Assembly: GCA_019787685.1 (NCBI GenBank)
Contig: JAHNUO010000003.1
Coordinates: 2,294,001 to 2,358,000, forward strand
Direction: 5' to 3'
DNA: 64,000 nucleotides
From: Chiua virens
Taxonomy: Eukaryota > Basidiomycota > Agaricomycetes > Boletales > Boletaceae
Part shown: piece after piece, positions 1 through 13,057 of the stretch
Layout: every line of letters begins with the position of its first letter
Position numbering within the stretch: position 1 is the first letter of the stretch
Notes under the pieces: generated by a model
Databases searched by the model: none
Seen by the model: the letters and a program-made list of their open reading frames with translations, nothing else
Told to the model about the DNA's origin: nothing
Program-made: the position numbers and the translations under genes

Positions 1-3000
1 GTCTCCGATCGAGAATGACAAAGTTAGATTTGATGCCATTGCGCGCGGACGGACCTCGAGGTGTGCGGCGAAAGCACGATCGAAGTGACCAATATGCAAG
101 GGGTTTTCAGAAGACGGCGAATATATGGAGACGAGGATATGTCATCGCGTTCTTCTCGTCGCCTCGTTTGATGGCACAACATCGTGTTTGTTTTTTATTG
201 TTCAGAGCGCGTCGTGCGCGCGCGACCCTTGGCACTGCCGAGCGGCCTTCCTGGACTTAGAGGGGGTCGCAAATGACGGTGCAAAGTGGGCCAATCGCGT
301 CAGGGTTCAATGTTTTCTCAAATTTCCGTCCGTGTGAGTGTGATGTGACACATGAGTAGTTGACGCTGGTGGCGCCTCAACACGAGTTGTCACCTAGTCC
401 GCGAAGGAGGCGTGGTGCCAAGTTTCGAATGGAATGCCAGTGATGAGACAGATTTTCTCGCGGTGCATTGACCCCGCGGGGCTTAGGCTTTAGCTGCTTA
501 TCTCTTCGATCAAGGATGTGATCAGGGTTGTCAGAACAAAAATAAAAAGAGAGGATGGTGGATGTGTTCGTGGCACTGTCAAACCGCAGCGTTTCGAAGG
601 GTGAGCTCTTGAATTAAATATGAAAATACAATAAAAGGGAATATTAAAATAAAACGGTGCGTACACTGTGAGAGGCGCTTTCGGGTTTCGTCGGTAGTCT
701 TCATGTGAGATGGACACGCAGGGTACCTCGGGCCACGTTTACGGTGGAAAAAGTGAATATCCGGGCCGTGTCGCGTATTGACAGGCAAGGGGACCTGACT
801 GACCTTGTGGCCAATGGGTCATCGTGGCGTAGACTCCAAGCACACACGGAACCGAGTGGCACGGTTGGTTCTTCGAGCCAGATTACGGTCACGGTGATAC
901 CTCTCTTCGCCGGTCCTCACAGCAAGGCAAAGCCAAGCCGTGTGGTACCTAGACGTTTCAAAAATAAAACCATGAACTGAGAATCTGGCTTACCCCTATA
1001 CCACTGCGAGGCTGTGTCTGCTCTGCCACAGGATACTTCGCGGCAAGGTGGGATTTATGAAATGGACTGGGGTGGCACCGACACTCACAGTGTCTGACAG
1101 CGCAGGATTCCCTTTCCTGTGACCTGCTGTATCTAAACTCTCGGAACTGTGAGTGGATACCAGAAGTCGGGAGAATGTTTTCCACTGTGCTGTGAAACTG
1201 TTTCATACAGGCATCGACGTACTAAACAATGTGAAGTACGTGAGACCTGAGGCCTGAGATGATGCTGTGTTACAATTCTCGGAATTGAGAGTGGGTCCCA
1301 GACGAGGAGGCAACGTTTTACATAGTCGCGATCTGAGATATTCATCAGTGTATGGAACCCGGGTGACGGACCTTTTAGGGCGCATTGCACAGTTTCCCCT
1401 ATCTTACGTCTCGCCGGAGGTTTCACTATCTATGCATACATGCAGTGGAATATAACGATAGAGCGAGAAATCGGATTCATGCTGGGCAGTTACATTCCAC
1501 ATATCCGCGGGTGAGAACGAGCGCAGCAAGAGAGTCGAGCGCCCACGCACATGTCTGCCCGGTTTGCGTGTATCCGTGTATCCGCTCCACATCTCTTCCC
1601 AGAACGCGTGCCACTGCGTGGATGATGCGTTGACACGTTTGAGGATTTGGTAGCGTGTACGAGTCATGTGAGACTAATCTTGGGTGCACATATTATCCGT
1701 GATGGGTGCTGTAGTGCACGTTGCGACTTTGCAGTTGGAGCCGAGGAGATGTTACTTGGTTGTTTTGAAGGGATGAAACTGGATATTCAGTTATGATAGC
1801 CTGAGGCGAGTAGGGGAGCGTCTCGAGTCATGACTTGAGAACGTAGAATAGCATACTTACTTACGAGGACTTTGCAAACCCATCCGTAGAGGAGACTCTC
1901 GACTCGGAGCCTTTAGAGGGTATGGGTTCGAAATCGCAGGAATTGACCTATAGGAGTAACCTCGCGAGGTGAACGGACATCCTCAAGCGCATGTAGCTAA
2001 CCTTTCATCACGCGTCCATGGCATGGCATCTGAGTGATCAGAACACATATCGCCGTTTGGTAGGGTCCGAGTCTTCTAGAGGATATATGATAATCTCCAG
2101 GACACGGACGGACTTGGATTAAATTTGCACGAAAGCTGTGAGAGCCGGGAAAGATCGCCCGACACGGTTGCGGTGGCTAGGCCTGAGATCGTGATGCGTG
2201 ATGCGAAGGTGGACAACTTGAATTGACAAGGACTTTGAAGCGTGCCAGTCTTGCTCCACCTGGATGGTCTCTCACGCCTGAAGTTGAACTCCATGGACCA
2301 ATAAACGTTGCAATCAAACTACATGAATCGAGGTACTACACTTTCCAATACAGCGACGCAGTGACGGTCACTGACGGACTGGGTACGTGGACCACTACGA
2401 TAGGTACATATGCAAAACTCGAGTGAAACTTACTCAGACTTCCCGCCGAGCGTGTCCTGGGTGTGTCTGGACGGCGTCCGGGACTCTGTCATACGGGACA
2501 TTGTTGACTAAAAATATCTGGATCCGAGCCTGTCTGATCTATATCTCAAGTTTCAGATCATCATTGCCAATCACATTGACGTGTCAGCATCACGATGCAC
2601 CGCCTGTTCATAGTGGGCAAGGGTCCCGGGCACTCAAATTTAACACTTTTTCGCTTTGAAGATGTAATGTTCAGGCACCGTGACGTCTTTCGGAGGCTCC
2701 ACACTGTGAGCATGTATAACACGCAGCGTCCAACTCCACTGTGAAATCACCGAAGGTCGCATATTTCATACCATCTTCGCCGACCTTTTTCCGCGTTAGA
2801 GAGCCTTAGACCAACGAAAAGTATATCTGGGACGGGGTCATTCACCTGGAGAGCGCCGTGATGTCGAAGGATGAACTTCGTCTTACAATATTACTCTCGT
2901 GGGGAGTCCTGATTAATCCACCAGTATATTCCTTGAAGCGTTACAGCAGGTCAGTAACTAGTTCGTGACCTCGAACAGATCGTGTGTTGCGTGTTGAGAA

Positions 3001-3197
3001 ATTTATCAGGCGTGGCGTTCAGACACAAGAATAGTACCATGTTAACGACGAGTACGTAGTCTTCTCAACGTGTCATGGGGACAATGCTGTCGACGTCCCA
3101 GATCTTCAGCCGTCCATTAACATCATACTCGGCAGAGTTGATACACTTGAAACTGGAGGTCGGAATGACCTTACTATACGATTGATTTTTGACGGCT
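1..3197. other. No recognisable gene
   Basis: I see only short ORFs here, none with a recognisable domain or a convincing exon series. The only structure noticed is a degenerate direct repeat of about 50 bp: the stretch around 1135-1185 resembles the one around 1270-1320, both carrying a ctcgga...gagtgg core. This may be old duplicated or decayed sequence. Confidence 0.5.
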
Positions 3198-3723
3198 TCA
3201 CTCCCAATCGAGGCCCAAGACGTTCCCCTGCCCGCCTCTGACTGCCACTTCGACCGCCTCGGCGAGTTCCCTGAATGCGCTTGTATCCTCGTCCAACGAG
3301 CAGGCTGCAGCGTCGTTTTTGAGCAGACGGCTGTCGACGCCGAGGGCGCGCTGCAGCGCCTCTTCGCGTTCTGCCCCACGTAACGCATCGATCGACGTCA
3401 AAAGGTCACACAAACGCGGGTTCGTTCGGAGGAGGGTGCGGGTCGTGCTCGAGGTCGCTGAAAGGGAGAACGTGTCACCCATTGACACGCCCGACGGAGG
3501 CCGAGACGCGCTCACCGATGGCTTCGTAGTGATGTTGTTGGAGCGGTTTGGGGTCGTCGCGGGTGAGCGGGTCGGGGTAGGCGGAGATGTCGGGGACGTA
3601 GGGCCACTTGAGAGTGGTGAGCGGGCGAAGGGGGAGCGGGTCTTGGAGGGTGGGGGTGGCAGTTGGTGCGGGTGCGGGTGTGGGCAAGTGCGTTGGATTT
3701 GAGACGTGGGGTGCGTTAGTCAT
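3198..3723 (-). CDS. Small protein resembling the C-terminal part of fungal HIT-zinc-finger proteins
   Basis: Two exons, 3516-3723 and 3198-3457, separated by a 58-bp intron with a GTGAGC donor and CTTTCAG acceptor; the joined frame gives 155 aa. The mature protein has a proline/alanine-rich start, a block containing LKWPYVPD and RDDPKPLQ, then YEAIATSS across the splice, NPRLCDLLTSIDALRG, EREEALQRALGV, and an end at GLDWE. From memory of the family, this order is the tail found behind the HIT zinc finger in basidiomycete ZNHIT-type proteins, which help assemble box C/D snoRNPs. No cysteine/histidine finger is visible upstream of the start, so the protein either lacks it or an upstream exon was missed. 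A decayed relative lies at 32110-32430. The gene is divergent from CTR9. Assignment is moderate. Confidence 0.5.
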
Positions 3724-4219
3724 TGTGGCACACGTCTCTGCGCCACGGAGGGTCCGAGTCAGGACGCGTCTGGTTGAATTGGCTATGTACATGACAGACC
3801 TTTGTGTTGTTTGTAACATGCGACGGAACAACTAGGCTTGGTTTAGCAAAGCATTATGTACCTAGATGGGACGTGGCTTACTAGTTGGCTCTACACGACG
3901 CGCAGGTGTATTTGGACGCCTGCTGTTGGCAGACGACGCATGTCGGTAGTTGACGAGGAGGCATCTGGTCGTCCGTTGTTGCACTACGAGGATGCATCGA
4001 GTGCGCTAGACATTGAGAAATCGGATAAAAAGGATATTCCTAACTTACCAGTGGCCCCGCAAAGATCATTGAAGTCCAGGAGAGCTGAATTGACTTGGCT
4101 GTGGTTATCGCGCTTATTCAAGTTACGATACAACTTACTATAGTAATCGACCCTACCAAACTGCTTATTATGTCATTTGACCCTACCGGCTTATTCTTGC
4201 CCCACTAGTACAGCTACTC
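3724..4219. promoter_or_regulatory. Divergent intergenic region between the HIT-like gene and CTR9
   Basis: About 500 bp separate the two divergent start codons, so this interval presumably holds both promoters. A short plus-strand ORF at 3856-4143 has no recognisable feature and I do not call it. No clear TATA box or other element could be assigned. Confidence 0.3.
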
Positions 4220-7200
4220 ATGGACGATTCGACAAATGGCACTGGACGGTCCATCGACATCGAACTAGGAGGGCAGGAAGTCATAACTATCGACTTGGAC
4301 AACCTCGACCCCAACCCAGACGACGTGCTTGATCTGCTCAAGGAAGGTCAATGCAGAGTGTCGGTGTGGACGAGACTAGCCGGAGAATACTGGCGCAGAG
4401 GATACCTTTCCGCCGCGGAGCGAATTTCACATTCTGCTATTGAGTGTACGTGCTTGAATTTGGTTGGTTACCCGCCCATTCTATCCTTATTCACGTCGGG
4501 TTTGCGTAGCTCTGACAGCAAACGGAACGACGGCTCAGTCACCCCCAATATATGCGCTGCTTGCGAACATTCAAATTGCACATGCTCAAAAAGCGCCAAA
4601 GGTCGTTCTTTCCGACGCTCGTAAGTCTTCGCATCTGCTTAGACTGGACTTTGTTCACGACTGCTGTGCAGGCGAAGACAAGCTCACCGGAGCGCGCTCA
4701 AAAGAGGAATACTATCGGGAGGCTGCTCAGTATCTCAATGCTGGAGAGAGGGCTGCAGCGGAAGGCGGAGAGGGCATCGGTGGGACGCTGGCATTCCTGA
4801 CGCGAGGTAGGTAACAATCATGATTTGAATGTCTAAACTCAGTAGGGTATAGGCATCCAGCAGCTGGCCACTCGATCGATGGATGACGCCATGCGCTCTT
4901 TCGAGGGTGTTCTTGCAGAGAAGCCCACCAACATTGTGGCGCTGCTTGGCAAAGTTCGCTGTTTTACTCAAAGGTCGTATTGTCGAAGCTGACCAGTCCC
5001 GTCACACAGGCACGCATTCTTTACGCAAGACGGAGTTATCCGCAAGCCCTTAAATTATTTCAGCAAGTCCTTCAGCTGAACCCTTCGTGCGTTCCTGATT
5101 CTCGGATTGGTATCGGTCTCTGCCTCTGGGCGATGGATCACAAGGCGAAAGCAAAAGCCGCGTGGCAAAGAAGCCTGGAAGTGGTGTGTTACTAGGTTCG
5201 CTATCAAATTTCATCCCTTGACATATTCCTGTCCAGAACCCGTCCGAATGGGCCGCGCAACTTCTATTGGGCTTGGAATCCATCAACGCGAGTAAGACGG
5301 GAGACCAAACTGAACAGGAACGCGCGCAGGCCTTCTTGATTGGCACCAAATATATCGAAAAGGCCTTCAACGCAAACCAAAAGAGTGCCGCTGCTGCGAA
5401 CGCGTTATGCGAGCTGTTTCTTCGTAAACACAACCTCAAACGAGTGTGTCTGAATTTTGGTGCCCGTATTCCGTTTCTGACCTTTTTCAGGCATTAAAAC
5501 TGGCAGAGCGAACAATACAATTCGCTGACACACTCTCATTGCTAACAGAAGGCAATTTAAGAGCCGCGCGCGCCCTGCATGCTGAAGGGTCAATAAAGGA
5601 AGCCACGAAATATTACACAGTCGCGACGGAGGGTCAACCCAATCACGTACTTGGAGCTATTGGGATGGCGCAGATGCAAATGCTTAACGGTAAGCCTGCA
5701 TTCCTCAAATTATCCAGACCTCATGCGAACCCGAGGATTCACTAGATGAAGTGGCTGCGGCGATCCACACTCTTGACACTTTGATACAACCTCCGAACCC
5801 ACAACGCTCAGTTGAAGCCTCCGTTATACTTGCCTCATTGCGTGCGCATCCCCGCCCAGGTGTGTCAAGCGCGGATGTTGCACAGGAGAAGCTCAAAGCA
5901 CGTGAACTATTCGACCGGGTTACTAAATCCATTGAGCTGGATGATGCACGCGCGAACGGGCATGCGAACTCGTCAAGTCGAGCGTCAAGCGCACTCAATG
6001 ATGACATGGAGATGCACATCGAAATAGCGCGCTTATGGCAAGAGGAAAACGTAGAACGCACTACAAAAGCTTTCCGTGACGCCGCACGGGTCAGCGAAGC
6101 GAGCGGTCAGGCTGATCCTCGGCTACTTAACAATCTTGGCGCTCTGCAGCACATGGAAGGAAACTTAGATGAAGCACAGTCTATGTACGAAGACGCCTTA
6201 ACGAAGGCCACAACTCTCAGTGCAGAAGACGGGGAAGCCATGTCGACATCGATTCTGTATAATCTCGCCAGGGTATACGAAGACAGTGAGGATCATGCGA
6301 TGGCTAAAGGGGCGTATGACAAGCTTCTTGCTCGCCATCCGGAATACGTTGATGGTTGGTCTTTCTACACGACCTTTGGTTTGACGAATCACAACTAACA
6401 CTTTAAAACAGCCAAGATACGGCAAGCACAAATGCTTGTCAGCCTTGGCCAGCCCAATGAAGCCCACGAACTGCTCAAGGAGGCTTTAATCACGCAGAGT
6501 ACCAACCTCAATCTCCGTGCATTCTATACTTCTTTCCTTCTTCAACATAACGTTAAAGGGGCCAAGGACTTTGTGTTTGCCACACTGAAAGACCACGAGA
6601 GACACGACGTCTATTCTCTTTGTGCAGCTGGGTGGATTCTATACACCCAGAGTCGAGATAGCCGAGATCCAAAAATGGTCGAAGAGCGAAAGCGGAATTT
6701 CCAACGGGCGGTCGAAGCGTACCACAAGGCGCTCGGGCTGGATCCTCTCTGTGCAGTTGCTGCTCAAGGACTTGCCATTGCGGTTGCGGAGGACGCGCTG
6801 GGAATGCTGAGCGGTCAGCTCCCCGCTTCCGCGGCTGACGAGACTCAGCTGCGGTTGAAGAATTCACGAGAAGCGCTCGATGTGTTTGCCAAGATTCGGG
6901 AAACACTCAATGACGGCAGTGTCTATGTGAACATGGGCCATTGCTACTACGCACGCGAAGAGTTTGACCGTGCGATTGAAAGCGTGAGTAATGTTAGACC
7001 AGTTGGCTATTGGTGTTTTGACCACACTCGTAGTATGAAACTGCATCGGTCAAGTTCTACAGCGGTAAAAATGTACCTGTGATGATGTGTCTGTGCCGAT
7101 CTTGGTATGCGAAGGCCACGAAGGAGCAAACCTCGGTGGCTATGAATACCGCGTTAAAATATGCGCAAACGGTGCGGCATTTGTCCAATGGGGTGTTGCC

Positions 7201-8300
7201 CACCAAAACAATGTTGTTTACTCTTTCACTTTGATTAGGCTCTTCACTTACACCCAAGTGATAAGGCGATTATGTACAATATTGCCATGATTCAGCAAAA
7301 AGCAGCAGAATTGATGTTCGGACTTGGCCCCGCCAAGCGGACACTGAAAGATCTCGAGTGGGCGATCGTCCAGGCTAACCACGCGCAACGGTACGTCCTT
7401 GGTTTCAAACCGTCCCGCCGACACCTTCGCTGACGTGTGGGAATTGTAGTGTCTTCGGTTCCCTGGCAGCGGACAAGTCTCCGTTCTTGCCCTACAACGT
7501 AGAGCTTGCTGATCAGCGCCGGAGATACGGAGACAGTATGCTGCGTCGAGCAGACGAACATCTCACCGCTCAAAAAGAATTCGAGGCAGAGGCCGAAGCG
7601 AGGCTCGAGGCTGCACGCCAGAAGAGACAGGAGGATAAACAGCGTCAGGAGGCTCTCGAGGTCCGTCGTCCCTCCCCATGGACACGATGCGTATAATCGG
7701 TCTCGCTCATGTTACCTTTTTTTAATAGAGGGCAAAAATGGAGGAACTACGCATAGAAGCTGAGAAACTGGTCGAGGAACGTCGCATCGCACGGGAGCAG
7801 GCACTCGAGTGGACGAGGGAGGTTCAAATGGAGAGCGACGAGGAAAAGGAGCGCAAAGAAGAACGCAAAGCCAAGCGTTCGAGCAAAAAGGTCAAAGTCG
7901 AAGGGGAGAGTGGGGACGAAGGGGGTGGGTCGTCTGAGTTGAAGAAGAAGCGAAAAGGAAAGCTCAGACGATCGGGCGAACAAGGCGGTGAGGATAACGA
8001 ACAACTATTCAGTGATGAGGAGATGGAGAGTAAACCGACCAAGAAGGTATGTGGTGTTGTTTCATGTGTTGGTCGAGGTGCGATAACATAATTGACGTCA
8101 CAACAGCGTGGGGCGAAGAAGAGGATGGTGCGCGATGATGAAGATCAGGAGGCCGCTGGTGGGCCGCGGAAGAAACAATTGTGCGTGTTCCCTCACGTTT
8201 GTATCCTACGCAGCTGAACTTAAGTTGATTCGACTTTGCATTCACTTTTAGCAAAAGTAAAGAGTACATCTCTGACACCGACGAGGAGGAAATGTCGTAG
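4220..8300 (+). CDS. ctr9: CTR9-like subunit of the Paf1 transcription elongation complex
   Basis: CTR9 is the TPR scaffold of the Paf1 complex, which travels with RNA polymerase II and supports histone H2B ubiquitylation and H3K4/K36 methylation in the nucleus. I resolve 15 exons: 4220-4445, 4519-4620, 4672-4806, 4853-4953, 5010-5183, 5237-5443, 5491-5689, 5746-6354, 6412-6983, 7034-7192, 7239-7390, 7450-7660, 7729-8046, 8107-8180, 8252-8300. They sum to 3288 nt in one open frame, giving 1095 aa, a normal length for the family. Visible blocks are the N-terminal VITIDLDNLDPNPDDVLDLL, IYALLANIQIAHAQKAPK, the TPR-rich middle with ILYARRSYPQALKLFQQVL, DKAIMYNIAMIQQKAAELMF, a charged coiled coil, and an acidic/lysine-rich tail ending YISDTDEEEMS. 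The gene looks intact, with short introns throughout. Confidence 0.93.
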
Positions 8301-8985
8301 TGATCATCATAACACTCTTTGGACCTCGTAACAGTGCCTATGCTTGTCTTATTCTCGTCCCGTGTTGCCTTAGACTTGTGAATGATTTCCTATCACGTCC
8401 CATTGTTGCATCATGATACCAGATTGTTAGATTGTATTTTGCATTATCATGTCATCCTTATTGTACTCGTGCCTGTGACAATGTTGTGTTTGATCATCTA
8501 TGATAGACTTTGATCATTGGCAATGCTCCTCATCTTGGGGAAGCTCTGTCCTTCCATTCACATTATTATAATGCCTGGTTTCATGACTTAGAAATGCCAC
8601 CTCACAAGAACTTTGTTGTTATTCTAATCCTCCTCCCAATGACCATTAAATCATACATAGTATAATTGAATGGTGAGATCCATGACAGCAGAATAACAAA
8701 GCAGAAAAGTAATTGCCAGTACTAGTATGCAGCAACAACAGCTCTTCCAGAAAGAAGTTTGGCAGTTAGCATATCACAGAATTGTTCTGAGGGGATGAGG
8801 AGATGCCTCATAATCTGCTTCTTCCTTCCACTTCAGGACTATATCTGTAGCACCACTCATCTGCATAACTTGTGCAGCAGCAAGATGAAGGTTACAGAAA
8901 AGAGAGATGGGTCCATCAAAAAGCTCCTTGCCTTCAGGCCACCTCGTCTTCCCAATGCTTGAATCGTTGTTTAACAGGGAAATTG
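8301..8985. other. CTR9 downstream region, no gene seen
   Basis: AT-rich sequence following the CTR9 stop, probably 3' UTR and spacer. One 67-codon ORF near 8759-8962 shows no recognisable features. Homology to the promoter side of the arrestin gene begins near 8990. Confidence 0.4.
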
Positions 8986-10060
8986 AGCAAGTTCTCATTG
9001 AGAATTGATGACCAATCAAGGACAAACAAGTAGCTCGTCTTCGACAACGACCAATAGTATGACCAGCACCCAGGATGGCTCATCGTGGGCGCGCGCTGTC
9101 ATCTGGGCAAATACGTTGTTTATCTGGCGGCCTTCAATGGTGATCACTGCTTGAACTGCAGCTCTGCTGTCAGCTACTTACCACACATTCGTGGTGACGT
9201 GAATACCTTGCACAATCCATAAAGATGTACCCACCTGCTGTTCAACTGCTAGTATGGCCTCGCAGTCTCGCTCTGAGCCAATGAATGCATTTTCACACTA
9301 TTCAAAGGTCAAAGTCTCTGACACTGTTACGTCACTGGTGGACACTTAGAAATATGCAAGTGGAGAGCCAGCCCGACCTCGATTCTCCTAGTAGGCGTCA
9401 TGATTGTCGAACTGTACGCTATTCAAGGTAGAACGCTCTTCATCCAACCACATTCCCCTCGCGATATTCATTGTCATTAAAGAGGATAACTCTGCCAAAC
9501 ACTGACTTTGACTTTTCTCCATTCACACAGAATCTTCCGAGGCCCGGGACTTCACCTTTCCAACGCCGTGTATTCCGATTATGTTCCTGGGAGTGACGAA
9601 TTACCTCTCCCGGCATGTCACTGTCAGATATGGGCAATACATCCTATTTCCTATCCTATCATCGTCTTCACCATCTTCAATCAATTTCAGTCCCACAAGC
9701 ATCGGATATGAAATTCGCACAGGCGTTAGCATGGCATGGAAAGGAGAGAAGGATTCTCATCACCAACAAACAAGAAACCAAAGTCATCGAGTGTTGGGAA
9801 CTGACTAATGGAACGCCCCCACAGGCCATGGTTATCACCGAGGGAGGGAACCTTTGAGCACAAGCAACTCTTACAAGTGATATGGTCGTGGGTGAAGAAT
9901 CCGTATGCATAGATCTGTCACTAAACACAACGCTGGGTGCGTTGTATCCTGGTAATTTTATTCTGATTGAATTTACGCCCAGAGACACCTCACTCAGGGA
10001 TGGTGATAGATGTCTAGAGATGGACTTCAGAGAATCTCTATATGCCTCTCTGTCATCAGG
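8986..10060 (+). pseudogene. Arrestin-domain gene copy, 5' half (promoter to exon 2), decayed
   Basis: This stretch matches by eye, on the opposite strand, the promoter and first two exons of the arrestin-domain gene at 51221-55018. Its start codon equivalent lies at 9254, and the intron after ATTCAAG and the exon-2 start are at matching places. The resemblance extends about 260 bp upstream of the start codon, so the copy arose from genomic DNA rather than by retrotransposition of mRNA. Small deletions, frame shifts and stops break the reading frame, for example a stop soon after the start in the first exon. Homology fades at about 10000 and resumes at 25065, where the 3' half of the same gene continues. 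Positions 10002-10037 match the arrestin locus in inverted orientation. Confidence 0.8.
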
Positions 10061-13052
10061 AAAAACCCTAAGTCATAAGCGCTGCTTAAGTTTGCATACT
10101 GCCCTAATTGAATGTGTACACTCGCGCCTAATTTGACCTAACGTCCCATTCCATACTATCATTGGTATCTACTTCCACATAACGTCCCATTTCTCTACCT
10201 ATGTCGTAGCTGCCTCACTCCATAGCCTATGTTCTTCACAAGGCCAACTTTCGCTCTCCGCTGCCATCCACTCTGGTCCTGTCATTCACAACGACGACGC
10301 CAACGACGACTCAACATATGCGGTTGTCTCATCGTCGTCATCGCTTTTCACCCTCGCTGCCCTGCCCTGCCCTCTCCCCTTGCCTTGCCTCACCTGACAA
10401 CAACAACAATGCGTGATCGTGTCTTCGTCCTCGACAGAACCTTGCTCCAGCTTGTCTTTTGTCTTGTGTCACAGCTATGGTCGTGCGATGCGATCCGTGT
10501 GCATACCCGCTCCTATCTATTGTAAGTAAGCCAAACATGTTGTCCTTGTCTGTACTCACATTGGCCTTCAGATGCTGATGTATGTGAACTGCTCATGAGC
10601 AATGTGCTCATCATGCTGACGTTGAAATACAGCCTATTTGTGGCTGCCAACTTCTTTTTCAACCCGGAACTCAGGTTTGGCAATAATTCTTCTGGGAACC
10701 AGACCTTCAATATCGAGCAGTGGAGAGCTGGATTCTCGAGGCCGCACAAGAACATGTTGGGGAAGATGTTTTACATGTGTTCTCATGGTTTAATCTAGTG
10801 TCATCTAGTATCGCCTGTCTAGAGTACAGTTATGTAGGTATTTCGATCGACGAAGGGGTTTACCCAGAATGAAGATGCCTGATCAAGTATGCTGCTACTG
10901 GTCCAATCTCGTGGTACCTGCTGCCCAAAGTTTGGATATAGATGGCAAGTACGCCGGATCATGTCGGCGTCAATAACACTTACGAGGCGTCTTCCATTTT
11001 GTGTACAATGAGATACTTGATAGAGACGTGAGTGCGGATCTGGGTGTGTGAAGGGAGTGAACCACTCGACATAGGCTAGGTGGCTGGGCGGTTGCAGCGT
11101 TGAAGGGAATAGGGCTTCAATCGCTCTCTGGGGAAGTTTGAACACGACACGAACTTGGGCAACCTGATAGCCTTTGAATTGTATATCTCGTTAGTCACAC
11201 GTCGGGAGATCTGAGGATGAACCAATCTACCTTGAATACCTGTCAGAGAGTGTTTTCCGTCGTGAACTAAGACTGTGTCGAATCGGCCGGGAACTATCTT
11301 CCCTCGCTTGTTTCTCGACGCGGGCTTGATATGTGCAGTGTCAACTGAATTGCAATTTGGTTCCAAGTCGAGTGAAGGCGATAAATCAGCAACTAGAAAC
11401 TTCATCTTGTGGAAGACTGGCAGAGTCGAAAAGCGAAAGTATACCAGGGCAGACTGTCTCTCGATTTCTCTGCGAGAAAGTGCGGGATTATGACGCTGAA
11501 CAACATAACGGGCAAGGGCATCCCGAAAGTACGTTGCACCATAAACCTGTGCTAGAGTTTCGAAAGTTGCAGCATTTACGGATGGCGTTTTTGCAATCTG
11601 AAGGTGTGCTGATTCGGGGGTTTCGGGATTCCCTGTGTCCGGCGTAGATTGTCTGGACTGGGGGCTCAGACACGGATGTATTGAGTGACGACCGGCTAAG
11701 ACCCATATAATGTGTGCTTCGTGTCGCTGAACCTTCTCTTTTCGTTCCAACCAGAGCGTCATCTGGGGAAACTCATCCCTGCGATTAGTGGCCCGGTAGG
11801 CATCCTTTGCAAAGTCAATATGAAGACGCTCCGAGTACTGCGTATCGTAGTTATCTGTGGTCCCAAAAAGCTTGATTGACTCGGTGTAGTGGTTGAGAGA
11901 ATGAAGCTTTGGCAGTTGAAAGTGAGTCCGTATGGCGAGCTCGACAAAAATGTGCTTATTTGCGTGAAAACGTCGGAGAGCGTCGTCTAGGAGTTCAAGG
12001 GTTGTCGCTGTGTGAGTACGGTATTGGGCCAAGTACAAGAAGTCAAGGAGTGCGCGAATTGCCTGAATCAAACGCTGTGATTGAAAGCCATTCCGAAGCG
12101 GGATCCCGATAACCAACCCCAAGAGAATTCTACAAATATCTGCGTGTTCCTTCCCACTTACGCGGTATAGCTTTGAGATGCCATTGAAAAAGTGCCGAAT
12201 GCCATGGTTGGGGGGTAAGCAGCGACATCGTGCGTCTAGTTCAGCACTACCATAGATGCTCTTGATCCACGCAACAAGGTGTTTCATAACTCCTTGATAT
12301 AGTTGGTGAAGGATGTCGGGAGTAATGGAGAGGAAGATATCAACGTAGGGCAGGTCCTGCCAGAATGGTCGAACGACGGGTTTGATGCCTGCGTCTTGAC
12401 ATGCTCGAGTAAATGCTAGCGTTCCATGGTCCAACGTGTCCAATGCGGAAAGGATGGAGTCGAGGTCTCGGAGTGGATGCTTATCTGACGAGTTACCAAC
12501 TTGCTCGCGTGAAACGATACACTTGGGGCACTCGCCTGTCTTGCAGCAGCATACAAGCAGTTGCTCAGGATAGTCGCCAATGTATACAGCAAGGATTGGA
12601 AAAGTTCTTCGTACAACCCCGTCTCCGCTGGCCATCAACACCCCATCAGTCCCTGCAACCTTTAACGGCTCAAGAACACGAGCCATGCAAGCATGAAATA
12701 GGTTGGCAAGCATTCTCCGACGTGCTGCCTGATTGGTCACATGTTCGAGCCGAGTCGCTGGTAGATATGCTAGTAAGATCTGCCCTCGCCGGGAGGGCTT
12801 TCACCTGATGTCCTTCGGAAGATTTCCGATTGTCATGTACACCAGGTAGGCAGCCTTGTTCCGAAACAAGGTCAGCTGTGTCTTGTCAGATGAGATAATG
12901 ATGGGAATGACTGTTGCGCCAGGCTTCGTGGCTTCGATCTCATCCTGGTTGTAATTCAGAGTTATGGTAAGCGATTATATCCCCTTGATACAACGAAACG
13001 ACTAACCTGTATCTTCCACCACCACTTCCCGGTGTTCATATCAAAGTACATC

Positions 13053-13057
13053 CGCTC
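13053..13057. repeat. Target-site duplication CGCTC (left)
   Basis: This 5-bp direct repeat abuts the 3' LTR and is identical to 20728-20732, as expected for Ty3-type integrase. It lies inside the transposase coding sequence. Confidence 0.93.

Noticed and set aside
1918..1935. ggttcgaaatc resembling a tRNA B box
   Set aside because: No matching A box or cloverleaf arms could be formed around it.
3856..4143. 95-codon ORF upstream of CTR9
   Set aside because: No recognisable motif, and it sits in the divergent promoter region.
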